Of a stretch of 64,000 bases of DNA, positions 48,080-57,840 are shown piece by piece. Below the pieces are notes generated by a model. That model did not search any database. It was not told the DNA's origin and saw only the letters and a list, made by a program, of their open reading frames with translations. Made by a program: the position numbers and the translations under genes. The stretch comes from Metopolophium dirhodum (Eukaryota > Arthropoda > Insecta > Hemiptera > Aphididae), in the NCBI RefSeq assembly GCF_019925205.1, contig NC_083560.1:60897266-60961265 (forward strand), written 5' to 3'. How positions within the stretch are numbered: position 1 is the first letter of the stretch; each line of letters opens with the position of its first letter.

Positions 48080-50281
48080 TACATACACTATAAACCTCTC
48101 GACGGTCGACGCCATGCATCACGCACTCGACTGGTCGGAAAGCAGGCCGGAAAGACACGTGATAGCCGTATTCCTGGACATTTCGGGCGCATTTGACTGT
48201 CTCTGGTGGGCACAGTTAGTTATGGACATGCGGAGTGCAGGATGCCGCAGTGGGCTGGTCGAACTGACAAAGAGTTACCTGGACAGCCGCCAGGCCGTTA
48301 TGCAGATTGGCGACCAAACAGTAACGAGAACCTTAACAAAGGGATGTCCACAAGGGTCGGAATATGGACCAGATCTCTGGAAACAAGCCGTGAATCCCCT
48401 TCTGAAAGAAGACCCGCCCACAGATACCGAGCTAATTGCGTATGCAGACGATCTTGCCTTACTAATCTCTGGTGAAAACCGGGCAGAGTTGGAAAGCCGT
48501 GGAAACGAGCTGCTCAGTGGAGCGTCGCTATGGGCAGAATAGCGTAAACTAACCTTTTCCGCGACCAAGTCGCAGACCCATTGACTGAAAAGGAGATTGA
48601 TTAAGCCACTGGCCAATCTCCGGCTTGGTGGAGCTAAAATCATCGAGCCTACTGTCGAGTCTAAATACCTCTGCGTAACGTTCGATGACAAAGGGAAATT
48701 TAGCGTCCATCTAACGGAAAAAGCGAAGAGCTCAACAGCGCTTTTCAGCCAGCTTAGTGGTATAGCCGAAACTAAGTGGGGTATTAACAAGGATATAACT
48801 AAGAACCTGTATAAAACAGTGTTCATACCGCAGATGAGCTACGCGGCCTCAGTGTGGGCCCTGAAGTGTATGACCGACGGGCACCACCGGGGAAGGGCAA
48901 ACAGCGCCCAAAGGAACCCACTTAGGGCGATCACGGGTGCGTAGAATACCACCTCGACAATGGCGCTGCAGATCCTAGCTGGAGTACCGCCTATCGACCT
49001 GGAACGATTGCAAATAGCCAGGATTGAAAAGGATTGGATCGCGGTCAGGAATGGTGCTATAACGATGAAAATAGCCGAGGTCAGAAAAGTCCAATACAAA
49101 AACAACCGCCTTGATCTCTGGCAGAGCAAGTGGGTCGCCAGTGAAAAAGGAAGGTGGACGGCTAAGTGGTTCCCCGACGTCAGGCGGTGACTGGACCGTG
49201 GGTGGTGCAATGTGGATCCCTACACGACCCAGTTAATGTCGGGCCATGGGAAATTCAATGCCCAACTCTGCCGTTTTAAACTTAGAGGCGATGCAGCTTG
49301 CCAATGCGGGTCCCCTAGGGGTACCGCGGAACATCTGCTGATAGAATGCCCACTTGCAAACTAGGCTAGAATAAAACTCAAAGTACGACCTAACCTAACC
49401 TCGTAGCAGTGCAAGCGGCCGGTGCGGTCGGCCGTGTGACTTAGAGTTCATGACAAGTACCGAGGTCGTATTCCGGGCCCTAACCGTATTTTCTCACGAT
49501 GCATTAGAGGGCGCCGATGAAGGATTACCTCGGTAGACGCAACTGGTGATATATGTAAAGTTCCAGTGGCGGAGCCCTGTGACAAACAGCGTACAAGGGG
49601 AAGAGGGATACCCTTCTAAGCCGCACGAGAATAAAATTATCCGAGTGGGGAGGAAAGGAAATTTACGAAAATAGTAATCACCCGGAAACCCTGCGACGCA
49701 CCGATGAGAACGTTGAAATAGAGAATGGAACGGAAGGGTCGGGCCAAGCAACCACACACATGTACCTCGAATAACCTGTCCGTGGACCTCCGACCACACG
49801 CCGGTTCATTATCATTAAAAACTCGATCAAGAGCTCGCAAGAGCGACCCGGTGCCAGTAGTAGGCCTAACCAGTCATTTATTATCAGCCACCTAAAAAAT
49901 CCGGGAAACTCACCCGGTGCGGGAACAAAAATCCGCCCAACAAACCGTACCACTCAAAAAGGCAGCGTCGCGATAAAGTAAGATACTATCCCGACACCTG
50001 TGCTAGTGGGAATCTGGTAACTGTGGGTCTAGGATATTGGAATCCGAATCTCATTCCACGGGTATCAGTGAGAGCCCTACTGGTAAAATAGTACACTGAT
50101 AAACTAGGATACGCGCGTCCGACCGTCAGGCGCGCCCTTGGTTGTTCAGTACACCCCCCAGCACGGGATGCGGTGGTGTCACAAGACGCGGAAGGAGCCG
50201 AGCTTGTGACATATGGATAAAGATCTAAGAAACCACCAAGTATACGGTCTTCGCATTTCCCGTCACACAGTGGTTTATCAG
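48080..50281 (+). mobile_element. R1-like LINE inserted in the Jockey-like LINE
   Basis: Flanked by ATACACGATCA (48069-48079) and ATACACTATCA (50282-50292), an 11-bp direct repeat with one mismatch. Removing the insert and one repeat keeps the Jockey-like frame open from FTYTI into NDIALKQPGD. The R1-like part is 5'-truncated within the RT, and a G+C-rich tail (about 49430-50281) follows the coding remnant. The tail has no clear poly-A. Confidence 0.8.
48098..49380 (+). pseudogene. R1-like reverse transcriptase remnant
   Basis: Blocks in order: STVDAMHHALDW; VFLDISGAFDCLWW (motif A); KGCPQGSEYGPDLWK; IAYADDLALLISGENRAELE (catalytic YADD, about 48435-48490); then in shifted frames GGAKIIEPTVESKYL, ISYAASVWALK-like thumb, ALQILAGVPPIDLERLQ, and a C-terminal LMSGHGKFNAQLCRF with CxCG...H...C zinc-knuckle-like residues near 49290-49360. 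Frameshifts near 48540 and stops near 48944 and 49190 break it. This arrangement is typical of R1-clade LINEs; site specificity for rDNA cannot be judged here. Confidence 0.8.
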
Positions 50282-50290
50282 ATACACTAT

Positions 50291-50819
50291 CAATGATATT
50301 GCGCTAAAGCAGCCAGGTGACTGTGTTATGGACCTTGGTATTACTTTTGATCGACCGCTTACTTTTCGTACACATATTGAGAAAGTTATTTGTAAGGCTT
50401 TGAAGCTTCTCGGTTTTGTTAAAAGAATTTCAGCTGAATTTAAACTGCCCAGCTCTCTTAAGACGTTATATTACGCTTTTGTTCGGTCTGTATTGGAGTA
50501 TGTGGTAATTATTTGGAATCCGTGCACATTCGATGGTAGTAGTCAACTGGAAAGAGTTCAGCGTAATTTTTTGAAATTTGACGCTTTCGCATTACGCATT
50601 GAATGCGCATCTCACGAGTATCAACCTGTGTTGGAGTGCCTCCATTTGTCTACCCTATGTGACAGGAAGAAACAGGTTAATCTTACGTTTCTTTCTAAAC
50701 TTATAAATGGCGATGTCGATTCCTCTACCCTACTTATAAACTTAATTTCAGAGTTCCAAGTTTCTATTCCAGATACTCTTTCCCTTTCCAAATTCCTTTT
50801 AGCCACTGTAACTATCTAA
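50291..50819 (+). pseudogene. Jockey-like RT thumb and C-terminus
   Basis: Continuation of the Jockey-like ORF2 after the nested insertion: NDIALKQPGD, MDLGITFDRPLTFRTHIEKV, ALKLLGFVKRIS, LKTLYYAFVRSVLEYVVIIW, QRNFLKF and a CDRKKQ block. Stop at 50819. Then a short 3' UTR and the AATAAA-type tail to 51024. Confidence 0.75.
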
Positions 50820-51024
50820 CAAATCGTCCTATTGTCCGTAGGATGAAACTGCCCAATAAGGACCCACTATTCCTTGGTACTTAGCATTAAATTATTGTTT
50901 GTTCGTTCTTTATATCTTAATATTTGTAATTTTTGTTATTTGTGTAACTTTCTCTTTATAATTATGTATATATTACAATGTAATTGGGCACCTCCCGTAT
51001 TCAATAATAAATAAAGAAATAAAG

Positions 51025-51640
51025 AATGGGTACTGCAAATAGCAAATACTTATCATGTGAATGAAAGAATATCCCTTATAAAATTGAAGACATCCACAAT
51101 AAACATGATTACCATCCAGGTATACTTTCTAACCTCGAATAGTGAAGACGACGAAATTGAACATGTGTATGACTTTCTAGATGAACTGCTAGAAATGACT
51201 CAAGATACCGATAATGTAATTATCATGGCCGATTTTAACGCAGTAGTAGGAAAAGGACAAGACAATCAGGCAAATATGGTTTAGGAACAAAAAATATCAT
51301 AGGTGAAAGATTAGTCAATTTTTGTAAGCAGAACATTTTTCTAGTTGCCAACACAATGTTCAAAGTACCGAAACGAAGAAGGTATACATGTGTAGCACCA
51401 GGTACAAATACTAATAGGTACGATACTAATCGTTACCAAATTGATTATGTATTAGCAAAGAGCCGTTTCAAGAAACAAATAATGAGAAGTCACAGTCTCC
51501 CTGGCGTGGATATCGATAGCGATCATAACCTAGTAGTATTGAAGTACAAAATAATACACAAGAAAATTACAAAACGACCCAAACGTAAAATATGGGACGT
51601 AACAAAACTTAAAAATGAAGAAACAAAACAAAGTTCATAA
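51025..51640 (+). pseudogene. RTE-like LINE endonuclease, C-terminal part
   Basis: Two open segments (51057-51284 and 51356-51640) encode the second half of an apurinic-like endonuclease: VYFLTSNSEDDEIEHVYDFL, IIMADFNAVVGKGQDN (catalytic Asp and Asn), RRRYTCVAPGTN, QIDYVLAKSRF and SDHNLVV (catalytic Asp-His). A stop after ANMV and a 10-bp local duplication of the NRYDTNRYQ words mark decay. The N-terminal half lies across the insertion at 46985-47193. Confidence 0.8.
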
Positions 51641-51959
51641 TGGACTGATAGCTGCTGGCAACGACCCTCCATTGGAAAATATAGTTAACAATATTCGACA
51701 ATCTGCTGTGGAATCAATAATTGGATTTAGGAAACTGTATCCAAAGAAACCATGAATAACGAATGAGATAATGGACTTAATAAAATACCGCAATAAATTA
51801 AAGAAGACTGATGATGCGATGTACAGAATAATAAAGCACCGTATTACCCAAAAGGGCAGAGTTGAAAATCAGAAATGGATGGATATAACATGCGAAAATA
51901 TTAAAATAAATATGACTGCTAATAAAATGGACAAAGCATAAGGAATAAATTAAAAGATT

Positions 51960-53290
51960 TTCAAGATTACCGAAGCCAAGAAGCCAAAATTGTTAAAGAC
52001 GGGAATGGGCAACTAATTCTAGATGAAAGTGAAATAGCGACGAGATAGAAAGTGTACATAGGAGACCTGTATGAATCGATAGGAGAAAACGACATGAATA
52101 TTGAAAATATAATTGAGTCAAACAAAGAAGACATAAGCCCAAATATACAAAAAAGTGAATTCGTTAGAGCACTATGTGAATTGAAATAAGGTAGTGCGAC
52201 ATGAGTAGATGACATCCTAGCAGAATTATTAAAAAACGTTGGAGAAGATACCGAGTATAAGCTATTTGAAATGATTGAGGAAATATATAGGGGTGGCACA
52301 TTCCGGAGGAATTTTCCAAAAGCAAAATTGTACTAATTCCTAAAAAAGAAAATTCTACAGAACGCAAGAATTACAGAATAATAAGTCTATTGACACACGC
52401 GTCAAAGATATTTCTAATCATCATAAAAAATAGTATAAGGAAGAAAACTTCGATGAAGAACTTGATGAAGATCCATTCGGGTAATAGAATAAGCATAAAT
52501 GGGGAAAAGATCAACTGCATACGATTTGCAGATGATATTGCTTTAATGTCTGAGTCGGAAAAAGACTTGCAAAAATCTCTAACCACCCTCACTAAAATAT
52601 TACAGGAATGAAAAATAGAAATAAAACAAAAACAATGGTGGTGACTAAAGCAAAAGAAATTCCCTTAGTGAAGTCGGAAGTAAATAATAACTTAATAGAG
52701 CAAATCCAACAATTTAAGTACCTAGGAAGTACGGTTACAAGCGATGGTAAATGCTCAAATAAAATGATCCAAAGAATAGCTATGGAAAAGAGAGCATATA
52801 TACAAAAAAAGCATTTACTTACGAACAAAAAACTTAATATAAACATGAGAAAAAATTGTATCAAATGCTATGTGTAGAGCGTACTTATATGGCTGTGAAA
52901 TATGAGCCATAAATGGACAAGACAATAAGAAGTTGGAAGCAATGGAAATGTGGACATGGAGAAGATTGTTGAAAGTTAGCTGGACAGAAAGGATAAGTAA
53001 CGTAGATGTATGAAATACCAATTAGGGGAAAAAATAATTCTGTTCAACACCATAATAGAAAGAATTTGAAAAATGTTCGGTCACGTATTAGGCATAATTC
53101 GTTTATAACAAATATATTTGAAGGACGAATAAATTGATACAAAGGCAGAGGCAGACCAATGAAGGCATATATAGAAGAAATGATAAAACAAGCTGACTAT
53201 AGTCGATGTATAGACATGAAAATACTGGCTCTTAACAGAAAAGAATGGCGAACCAGATTTACAATGACAAGGCAAGGCCTTTATTAAAGA
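51960..53290 (+). pseudogene. RTE-like LINE reverse transcriptase remnant
   Basis: Scattered through several frames: VDDILAELLKNVGEDTEYKL (about 52207-52265), FLIIIKNSIRKK joined by deletion to MKIHSGNRISINGEKINCIR FADDIAL (52455-52550), QQFKYLGSTVTSDGKCSNKM (about 52710-52765), GRGRPMKAYIEEMIKQ (53145-53190) and ALNRKEWRTRFTM (53226-53265). Numerous stops. The YLGS-VTSDG thumb block and the WRTR end are characteristic of this LINE group. Confidence 0.75.
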
Positions 53291-53329
53291 AAAAGAAGGT
53301 ATACTTAAACAATTCTAAAAATCACATCA

Positions 53330-53880
53330 TCGAAAACTAAACTTTCGGTGCAGGAGTAACAAAATAGTATTGCAAGGGTGGGAAGTCACGGGTGACGTGT
53401 GCGGTTCGAGCCACAGGCAAGGTCTGCATTTCACCCAAGACTGAAATTGCCTTCTCGCACGAGCCAAACATATTATTTTTTATCACGCCTCTGGGTTCGT
53501 CGATCACGGAAAAAGTAATGCAGGGATCAATACAATAACCAGACTATAATTCTACAAAAACAATATAACATGAAAAACACGATATTTTGGTGTTATTTTT
53601 TTAAGTGTCATGCATCGAGGTTATAATATGAATATAAGATGTAACCAAAAATGTTATGTTTTGTAAGGACCGTGATATGGATTTAAGTGTCTGGTTGTGC
53701 AAGGGATACTCGTGATACACGCCCAGCACTTTTGGGGATTTCCATTTCACCACCCGGTAATATGGGGATTCCCCCTATACCATCCACTGGACGGAACAAT
53801 TTTGCTTTTCAACGCTTCAACCGTCATCAAAAGTTTATTGAAATGCCTAACTTTTGGTGCAGGCGTGACAAAAAAAAATT
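53330..53880. mobile_element. MITE-like repeat, copy 2 (plus tail of another)
   Basis: 53476-53876 matches 14621-15122: TTTTTTATCACGCCTCTGG at the left, GCAGGCGTGACAAAAAA at the right, with AAGATGTAACCAAAA and CACTGGACGGAA inside. Just left, 53333-53365 reads AAACTTTCGGTGCAGGAGTA, the right end of a second copy, so two members abut. Overlapping short open frames at 53687-53980 are not genes. Confidence 0.6.
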
Positions 53881-54461
53881 TACAGACTCTACTCTATACC
53901 GAGTCATCTCACCTCATAACACGACCAATCATCTCAACCTTTTCTTTATAATTTTGTCTACTTTAGTGCTATTCATATAATACTACTTCTAATGAATTTA
54001 TATACTATTCTATTCCACCTATACTCTGTGCAAAAAGAGAACACGCCAATTCTGTGAATCCTCACGCAACACCCTGCCTAATGGAACTGGTCTCAATGAA
54101 TGTGCAGAATTATTAGCATGTCCTCTCAATGGTACAGAGAGGTGAGTCGTAAGTCACTGCACAAATCTACCTCAACGGTCAACATTCTCATATTTGCTAT
54201 GCTTCCCCTCTCGTCTTTTGTATTTTCCACTGCCCGACATTCATATCCATAAAACATTATTAATGTTCACTCATTTTTATATTTCTATTTACATATTATT
54301 TTTATAATAATTTAGTGAAACTATAAAATGGCCAAGCTCAAAATTAATTGTATTATTATTATGAAATTATGAATTTATAAATAATGCTCTTTGGTATTCT
54401 GATTTCATTTTAATTAAATTTTTTTTACAGTAAATTATATATTGAGTATTGACTTTATATT

Positions 54462-54771
54462 TACAATTTTTTTTTTTATTATTGATCCGTAAGCCTGGCA
54501 TCTTTGGCCATTAGTTGTTTGTAGGGGTGTATTGTGGTGGTGGTAGGGTTTGGAACAGTGAGTTTTAACACGCAAGTGTTTGTGTTTGGCAGAATTTTTA
54601 AGTGGGCAACTGTATACCTGTATTATAGGTATCTGCCATGCACCGGGTGGGGGCCTTTATCTTCAGACACCGGGACTACCAAAGAAAAATGCCACCCGTA
54701 GCCGGGATCGAACCGGCGTCGGTACTCATCGCAACCGACCCTTTAGTACGCTCGGCCACTCCGTCTCCCTT
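54462..54771 (-). mobile_element. tRNA-derived SINE
   Basis: On the minus strand it starts GGGAGACGGAGTGGCCGAGC (box A-like TGGCCGAGCGT) and has a box B GGTTCGATCCC about 50 bases on, within a Ser/Leu-tRNA-like head with room for a long variable arm. A ~220-base body follows, ending in an A-rich tail (54462-54482 reads as poly-T on the plus strand). It would be transcribed by RNA polymerase III and mobilised by a LINE. It is not a functional tRNA gene: the head runs straight into the body with no terminator. Confidence 0.8.
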
Positions 54772-55170
54772 ATAATTATTATCCGTAAACATGTAATGTT
54801 TATTTTTATATTTATTAATTAACAAAAAATATTGTTAGATTCGTGTGAAATATCGCATACCCATACTAAAAATCCGTTCTAAAAATTGTGATTTCATTTT
54901 GATAGTCAAGTTAAATTTTAAATTACACTTTGCCTTAATATTCAATTATTCTACTTAGAAATTAACTTATATCATGCAATCTTGCCCAGTAAATTAAATA
55001 AATATATTTATTTCCCACTATATATTTATGTATATATGTTTATTAAATAATTTTATCCTAACGTAGTATTTACAAATTTAAAATAAATTCATATACAATA
55101 TACAATACGTATTATTGTACCGACATGGCGACATCACCTTCATATCTCAACTATTAGTAACTAACGCACA

Positions 55171-55905
55171 ATGGCCCAAAGTAACGATCTTCTTTCTGTT
55201 GAGCTGAATAAGTGGATAAAAAGCATGCTCGTCGACTACATTATAACACAACCACTACCTGTAGGTGTGAAATCAAGTGAGGAAATGTCAACGTTTTTAA
55301 AAAGTTCTTCTTCTAACCCTATGACGCTTTCTTCTGAGAACTCATTAAATATTGCCTCTATTTTTCAATCCGTTGTCGAGGAGATCAAATCTGTAGCTCT
55401 TAGTAACTCTAAGTTACATGATAAGCTAAACCGTCTTAATATGAAATATAATGGTACCTCTACATCCAAATAAAATGCTGAACCCAACAATCTGCCAATT
55501 ACTGTACAGTATACACCCTAAGCTGAATACGGATACTCGTTTCAGACAGCCCGCAAACCAATTGACTAGTAGTCTATCTTCGTCCTTAAAATCAAAATTC
55601 ATTGTCAGCTCTCAAAAAGATTCATCTTTCAAGTTGTCATCAGTACCAGCGTGGAAACATGCTGATATCTTTGTCTTGAGACTTGATCCATTTGTTACAA
55701 CTATTATGCTGGAATCTGAATTGTTCAATAGTTACTCAGATGTGACCATAAATTAAATGGTAATAAGACACCCATCATACTTCTCATTCCATGTGTACCT
55801 GCCTGCGGAGATGCTTTATGATGTCCACGAACCAACATTCTGGCCTAATGGCGTAATGGCCAAAGGCTTTTGTGGTCGTCTTACGCCTGAGATGATTCTA
55901 GTCTA
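55171..55905 (+). pseudogene. LINE ORF1 protein remnant
   Basis: First frame 55171-55473 (MAQSNDLLSVELNKWIKSM ... VVEEIKSVALSNSKLHDKL, a coiled-coil-like stretch). After a frameshift 55451-55756 (SSVPAWKHADIFVLRLDP), then past a stop FHVYLPAEMLYDVHEPTFWP and FCGRLTPEM to about 55905. The PTFWPNGV and RLTPE words are typical of the C-terminus of insect Jockey/CR1-type ORF1 proteins, which bind LINE RNA. Two breaks make it non-functional. Confidence 0.65.
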
Positions 55906-55919
55906 GATGCTATAAAATA

Positions 55920-56625
55920 TGTGGGGTTTGTAATCCCTGATGGCTTGTCAGGTATTTTCTTGTACAATGTAAAGTACTTTTTAGGCGTTCCGTCGATAGC
56001 GGAGTTTTCCCCTCTTCTTTCAAGATTAGCTCTGTCACTTTTATATTTAAATCTGGTGTTAAGACCGATATCAACAATTATAGACCTGTTTCGGTTTTGA
56101 GCCACATATCTAAAGTTTTTGAACTACTAATATTGAGAAATATCCAATCACCTATTAACTCTATTTTAAACGATGAGCAATATGGGTTCAGACCTGGTCA
56201 CTCGGCCACTACAAATTTAATGGTTTTTAACAATTTTGTTTTGGAGACTGTCGAAAAGCACATTCAAATAGATGTTATTTTCACAGACTTTACTAAAGCC
56301 TTTGAAAGAGTTGACCATGGCTGCCTAATTGAGACCCTATACAAATCTGGGTTCGGTGAGCCACTGTTGGCATGGTTCAAAATATCTTATTTGTCGGATA
56401 GAGTTCAATGAGTTTAAGTATTTGGCTGCAAATCTGCCATCTCTAAGGCCTCTTCTGGAGTTCCTCAGGGAGGACATTTATCCCTGATTTAGTTTTCTTT
56501 GTATGTAAATAGCATTAAGGAGGTTGTCAAAAACTGTGAACTACTCGTGTTTAACGACGGCTTAAAACTTTTTAGGAAAATCGAAAACTTATCTGACTGC
56601 TCTGCGCTCGTGAACAATAGCAAAA
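55920..56625 (+). pseudogene. LINE reverse transcriptase remnant
   Basis: FKISSVTFIFKSGVKTDINN, YRPVSVLSHISKVFELL, QYGFRPGHSATTNL, motif A FTDFTKAFERVDHG, GVPQGGHLS and a corrupted catalytic box, FNDG instead of FADD, near 56550. A frameshift follows SYLSDRVQ (56411). Inactive. Confidence 0.8.
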
Positions 56626-56629
56626 ATTA

Positions 56630-56907
56630 CATATTATATAAAGAGGAAAGGTTTGTTTGTTTGTAATGAATTAAATCAAAAACTACTTGTCCGGTTTCAA
56701 AAATTCTTTCACCAATAGAAAGCTACATTTCTGGGAAGTATTATAGACTAATTTAAAAAGGGAATTTATCACCCCCGGGAGGTGCTCAAACAGGAATTTT
56801 GAGATTTCCGAGGGAAATTGTTGTTGATAAATGGTGGCCATGGGTTTTGTGGCTATTATAATAATAATTATTGGTTGCCGGGCAACGAAGTGCACGAGAT
56901 CAGCTAG
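56630..56907 (+). mobile_element. Short non-autonomous Helitron
   Basis: Starts in TATTATATAAAGAGGAAAGG and GTTTGTTTGTTTG, continues with AACTACTTGTCCGGTTTC (a common Helitron 5' block in insects), and ends with a GTTGCCGGGCAAC hairpin and ...GATCAGCTAG followed by T. The CTAG|T end and preceding hairpin are Helitron hallmarks; the exact 5' TC is degenerate. It truncates the adjacent LINE. Confidence 0.6.
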
Positions 56908-56937
56908 TATTTAATATAATATAATATTAAATATTTC

Positions 56938-57143
56938 AACGATACTGCGTCGACATGTACGTCAAGTTGAAACGGAACGTCTCAACTTCATTCGTTTCAA
57001 TCAGTCGAAGTTACGATCAGACGAGTGCATCCACTTGCGTGACGCCATCACTACTGAAGGAGACATAGCCAACATTGGTCGTTTGCCTATTCTCTCAGCT
57101 ACTTATAATGGAAACCCGCGCTTGATGCATACAATCGCGAATT
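56938..57143 (+). pseudogene. Helitron helicase N-terminal fragment
   Basis: In two frames joined by a one-base shift: QRYCVDMYVK then VETERLNFIRFNQSKLRSDE, IHLRDAITTEGDIANIGRLP and LSATYNGNPRLMH, ending in a stop. This is the conserved N-terminal (Helitron-like N) domain of the Rep/helicase protein of autonomous Helitrons, about 65 residues of more than 1,000. The rolling-circle catalytic and helicase domains are absent. Confidence 0.75.
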
Positions 57144-57431
57144 GAAAAAATATGCGACCATCATTTAGTAAATAAGTTTTACCCTATTTAGTGGTATAAT
57201 TATTGGTATAGTTTTTCACTAATCTGTGATTATGTTGAACAAAAGAGGAAGATGGTATTTGGCTCTTTTGCTCATAATTAAAACATTCTGCAACAAGTAA
57301 AATTGTGTACTTCTAACTCAGTACCAAAGACTGTATGAACAGCATAAGCTTCATCTAAATATTTTCTACTTACCAACATAATATATTTTGAAAAAATAAG
57401 AAAATCAAATATAAAAATATTATATAGTTAC

Positions 57432-57588
57432 AATTGTTATTTAACTTCCAAAGTGGTTCTTTATCAACAGTACTCTCAAAAAATTCCTGGGAAACAATTG
57501 GAAACTGAATGTATTTATCTAAGTCTGGTAAATATTTATTACGATTTTCTCTATCATACTTGATCCATTTAATTAGAGATTTATACAC
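57432..57588 (-). pseudogene. Orphan kelch-like (BACK domain) exon
   Basis: Acceptor TTAATAG is followed by VYKSLIKWIKYDRENRNKYL PDL and FPIVSQEFF...VDKEPLWKL, the BACK-domain segment of BTB-kelch (KLHL) proteins, which link substrates to cullin-3 ligases. The 157-bp segment ends at a plausible donor T|GTAACT. No BTB exon or kelch repeats are seen nearby; a weak YLDEAYAVHTV continuation sits at about 57315-57350 but the frames do not join. It lies between Helitron-derived sequences, so it may be a captured exon or a processed scrap of a kelch gene elsewhere. Confidence 0.65.
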
Positions 57589-57599
57589 CTATTAATAGT

Positions 57600-57840
57600 T
57601 GGAACATTAGTTTCGGTCAAGCCGTTTCGGAGAAGTTTAATAACAAACACTGTGACACGAAATTTTTATATATTAGATATACATATGACATATCTACTTG
57701 ATATGCTATCACACATTGTCCGAGATTCGACATAGTCGGATTGTCTACCGGGTGGCTGAATTGCATCTACTGCTGCAAGTTACATCCAAAAGGATTTGAA
57801 CAATCATAATTTTTTTAAGGGCAACGAGATGCACAGGGTC
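57600..57840 (+). mobile_element. Helitron-like 3' portion
   Basis: CAAGCCGTTTCGGAGAAGTT and AACACTGTGACACG (57618-57660) and a terminus-like GGGCAACGAGATGCACAGGGTCAG then TTATAG (57812-57838) match the end of the element at 56630-56907, with CTAG mutated to ATAG. With 56938-57143 this suggests a second, decayed Helitron spanning the kelch-like exon. Confidence 0.45.

Larger units (their letters stand above)
47194..51024 (+). mobile_element. Jockey-like LINE, 5'-truncated, inserted in the RTE-like LINE
   Basis: Begins inside the RT region and ends with ATTGGGCACCTCCCGTATTC and an AATAAATAAAG-type tail at 51024. It interrupts the host LINE between VGILLNK (47193) and EWVLQIANTYHVNE (51025); the host frame reads on across the gap. 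Poly-A-rich words at both edges (AAACAAAG / AAATAAAG) may be the target duplication. It is itself split at 48080-50281 by an R1-like LINE. Confidence 0.8.
46622..53290 (+). mobile_element. RTE-like LINE, degenerate, host of nested insertion
   Basis: The left part is 46622-47193 and the right part 51025-53290; the intervening 3.8 kb is a later insertion. The 5' leader (46622-46980) is followed by an APE-type endonuclease start (46985-47193: NVRTLLRPGRFKELKQQ, LDILGVCETR). It resumes at 51025 with YHVNERISLIKLKTSTIN, continues through the MADFNAVVGKG and DIDSDHNLVVLKYK catalytic motifs, a reverse transcriptase with FADDIAL (about 52525), and a C-terminal GRGRPMKAYIEEM, NRKEWRTR. Many stops and frameshifts occur, and there is a deletion within the RT just before the FADD block. 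The clade call (RTE-like) rests on the endonuclease and C-terminal style. Confidence 0.75.
55150..56625 (+). mobile_element. Jockey-like LINE with internal deletion
   Basis: ORF1 remnant (55171-55905) runs directly into the RT of ORF2 (from about 55920, IPDGLSGIFLYN), with the endonuclease absent. The RT ends near 56625, where a Helitron-like sequence begins. Its RT blocks resemble those of the Jockey-like LINE at 47194-51024, so both belong to one group. Confidence 0.75.

Noticed and set aside
48275..48826. 183-codon minus-strand open frame
   Set aside because: Antisense shadow of the R1-like reverse transcriptase.
49494..49953. Overlapping minus-strand open frames in the R1-like tail
   Set aside because: Several frames are open at once because of base composition; no motif recognised.
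54690..54771. Functional tRNA-Ser/Leu gene
   Set aside because: Boxes A and B are present, but the head continues into a SINE body with an A-rich tail.
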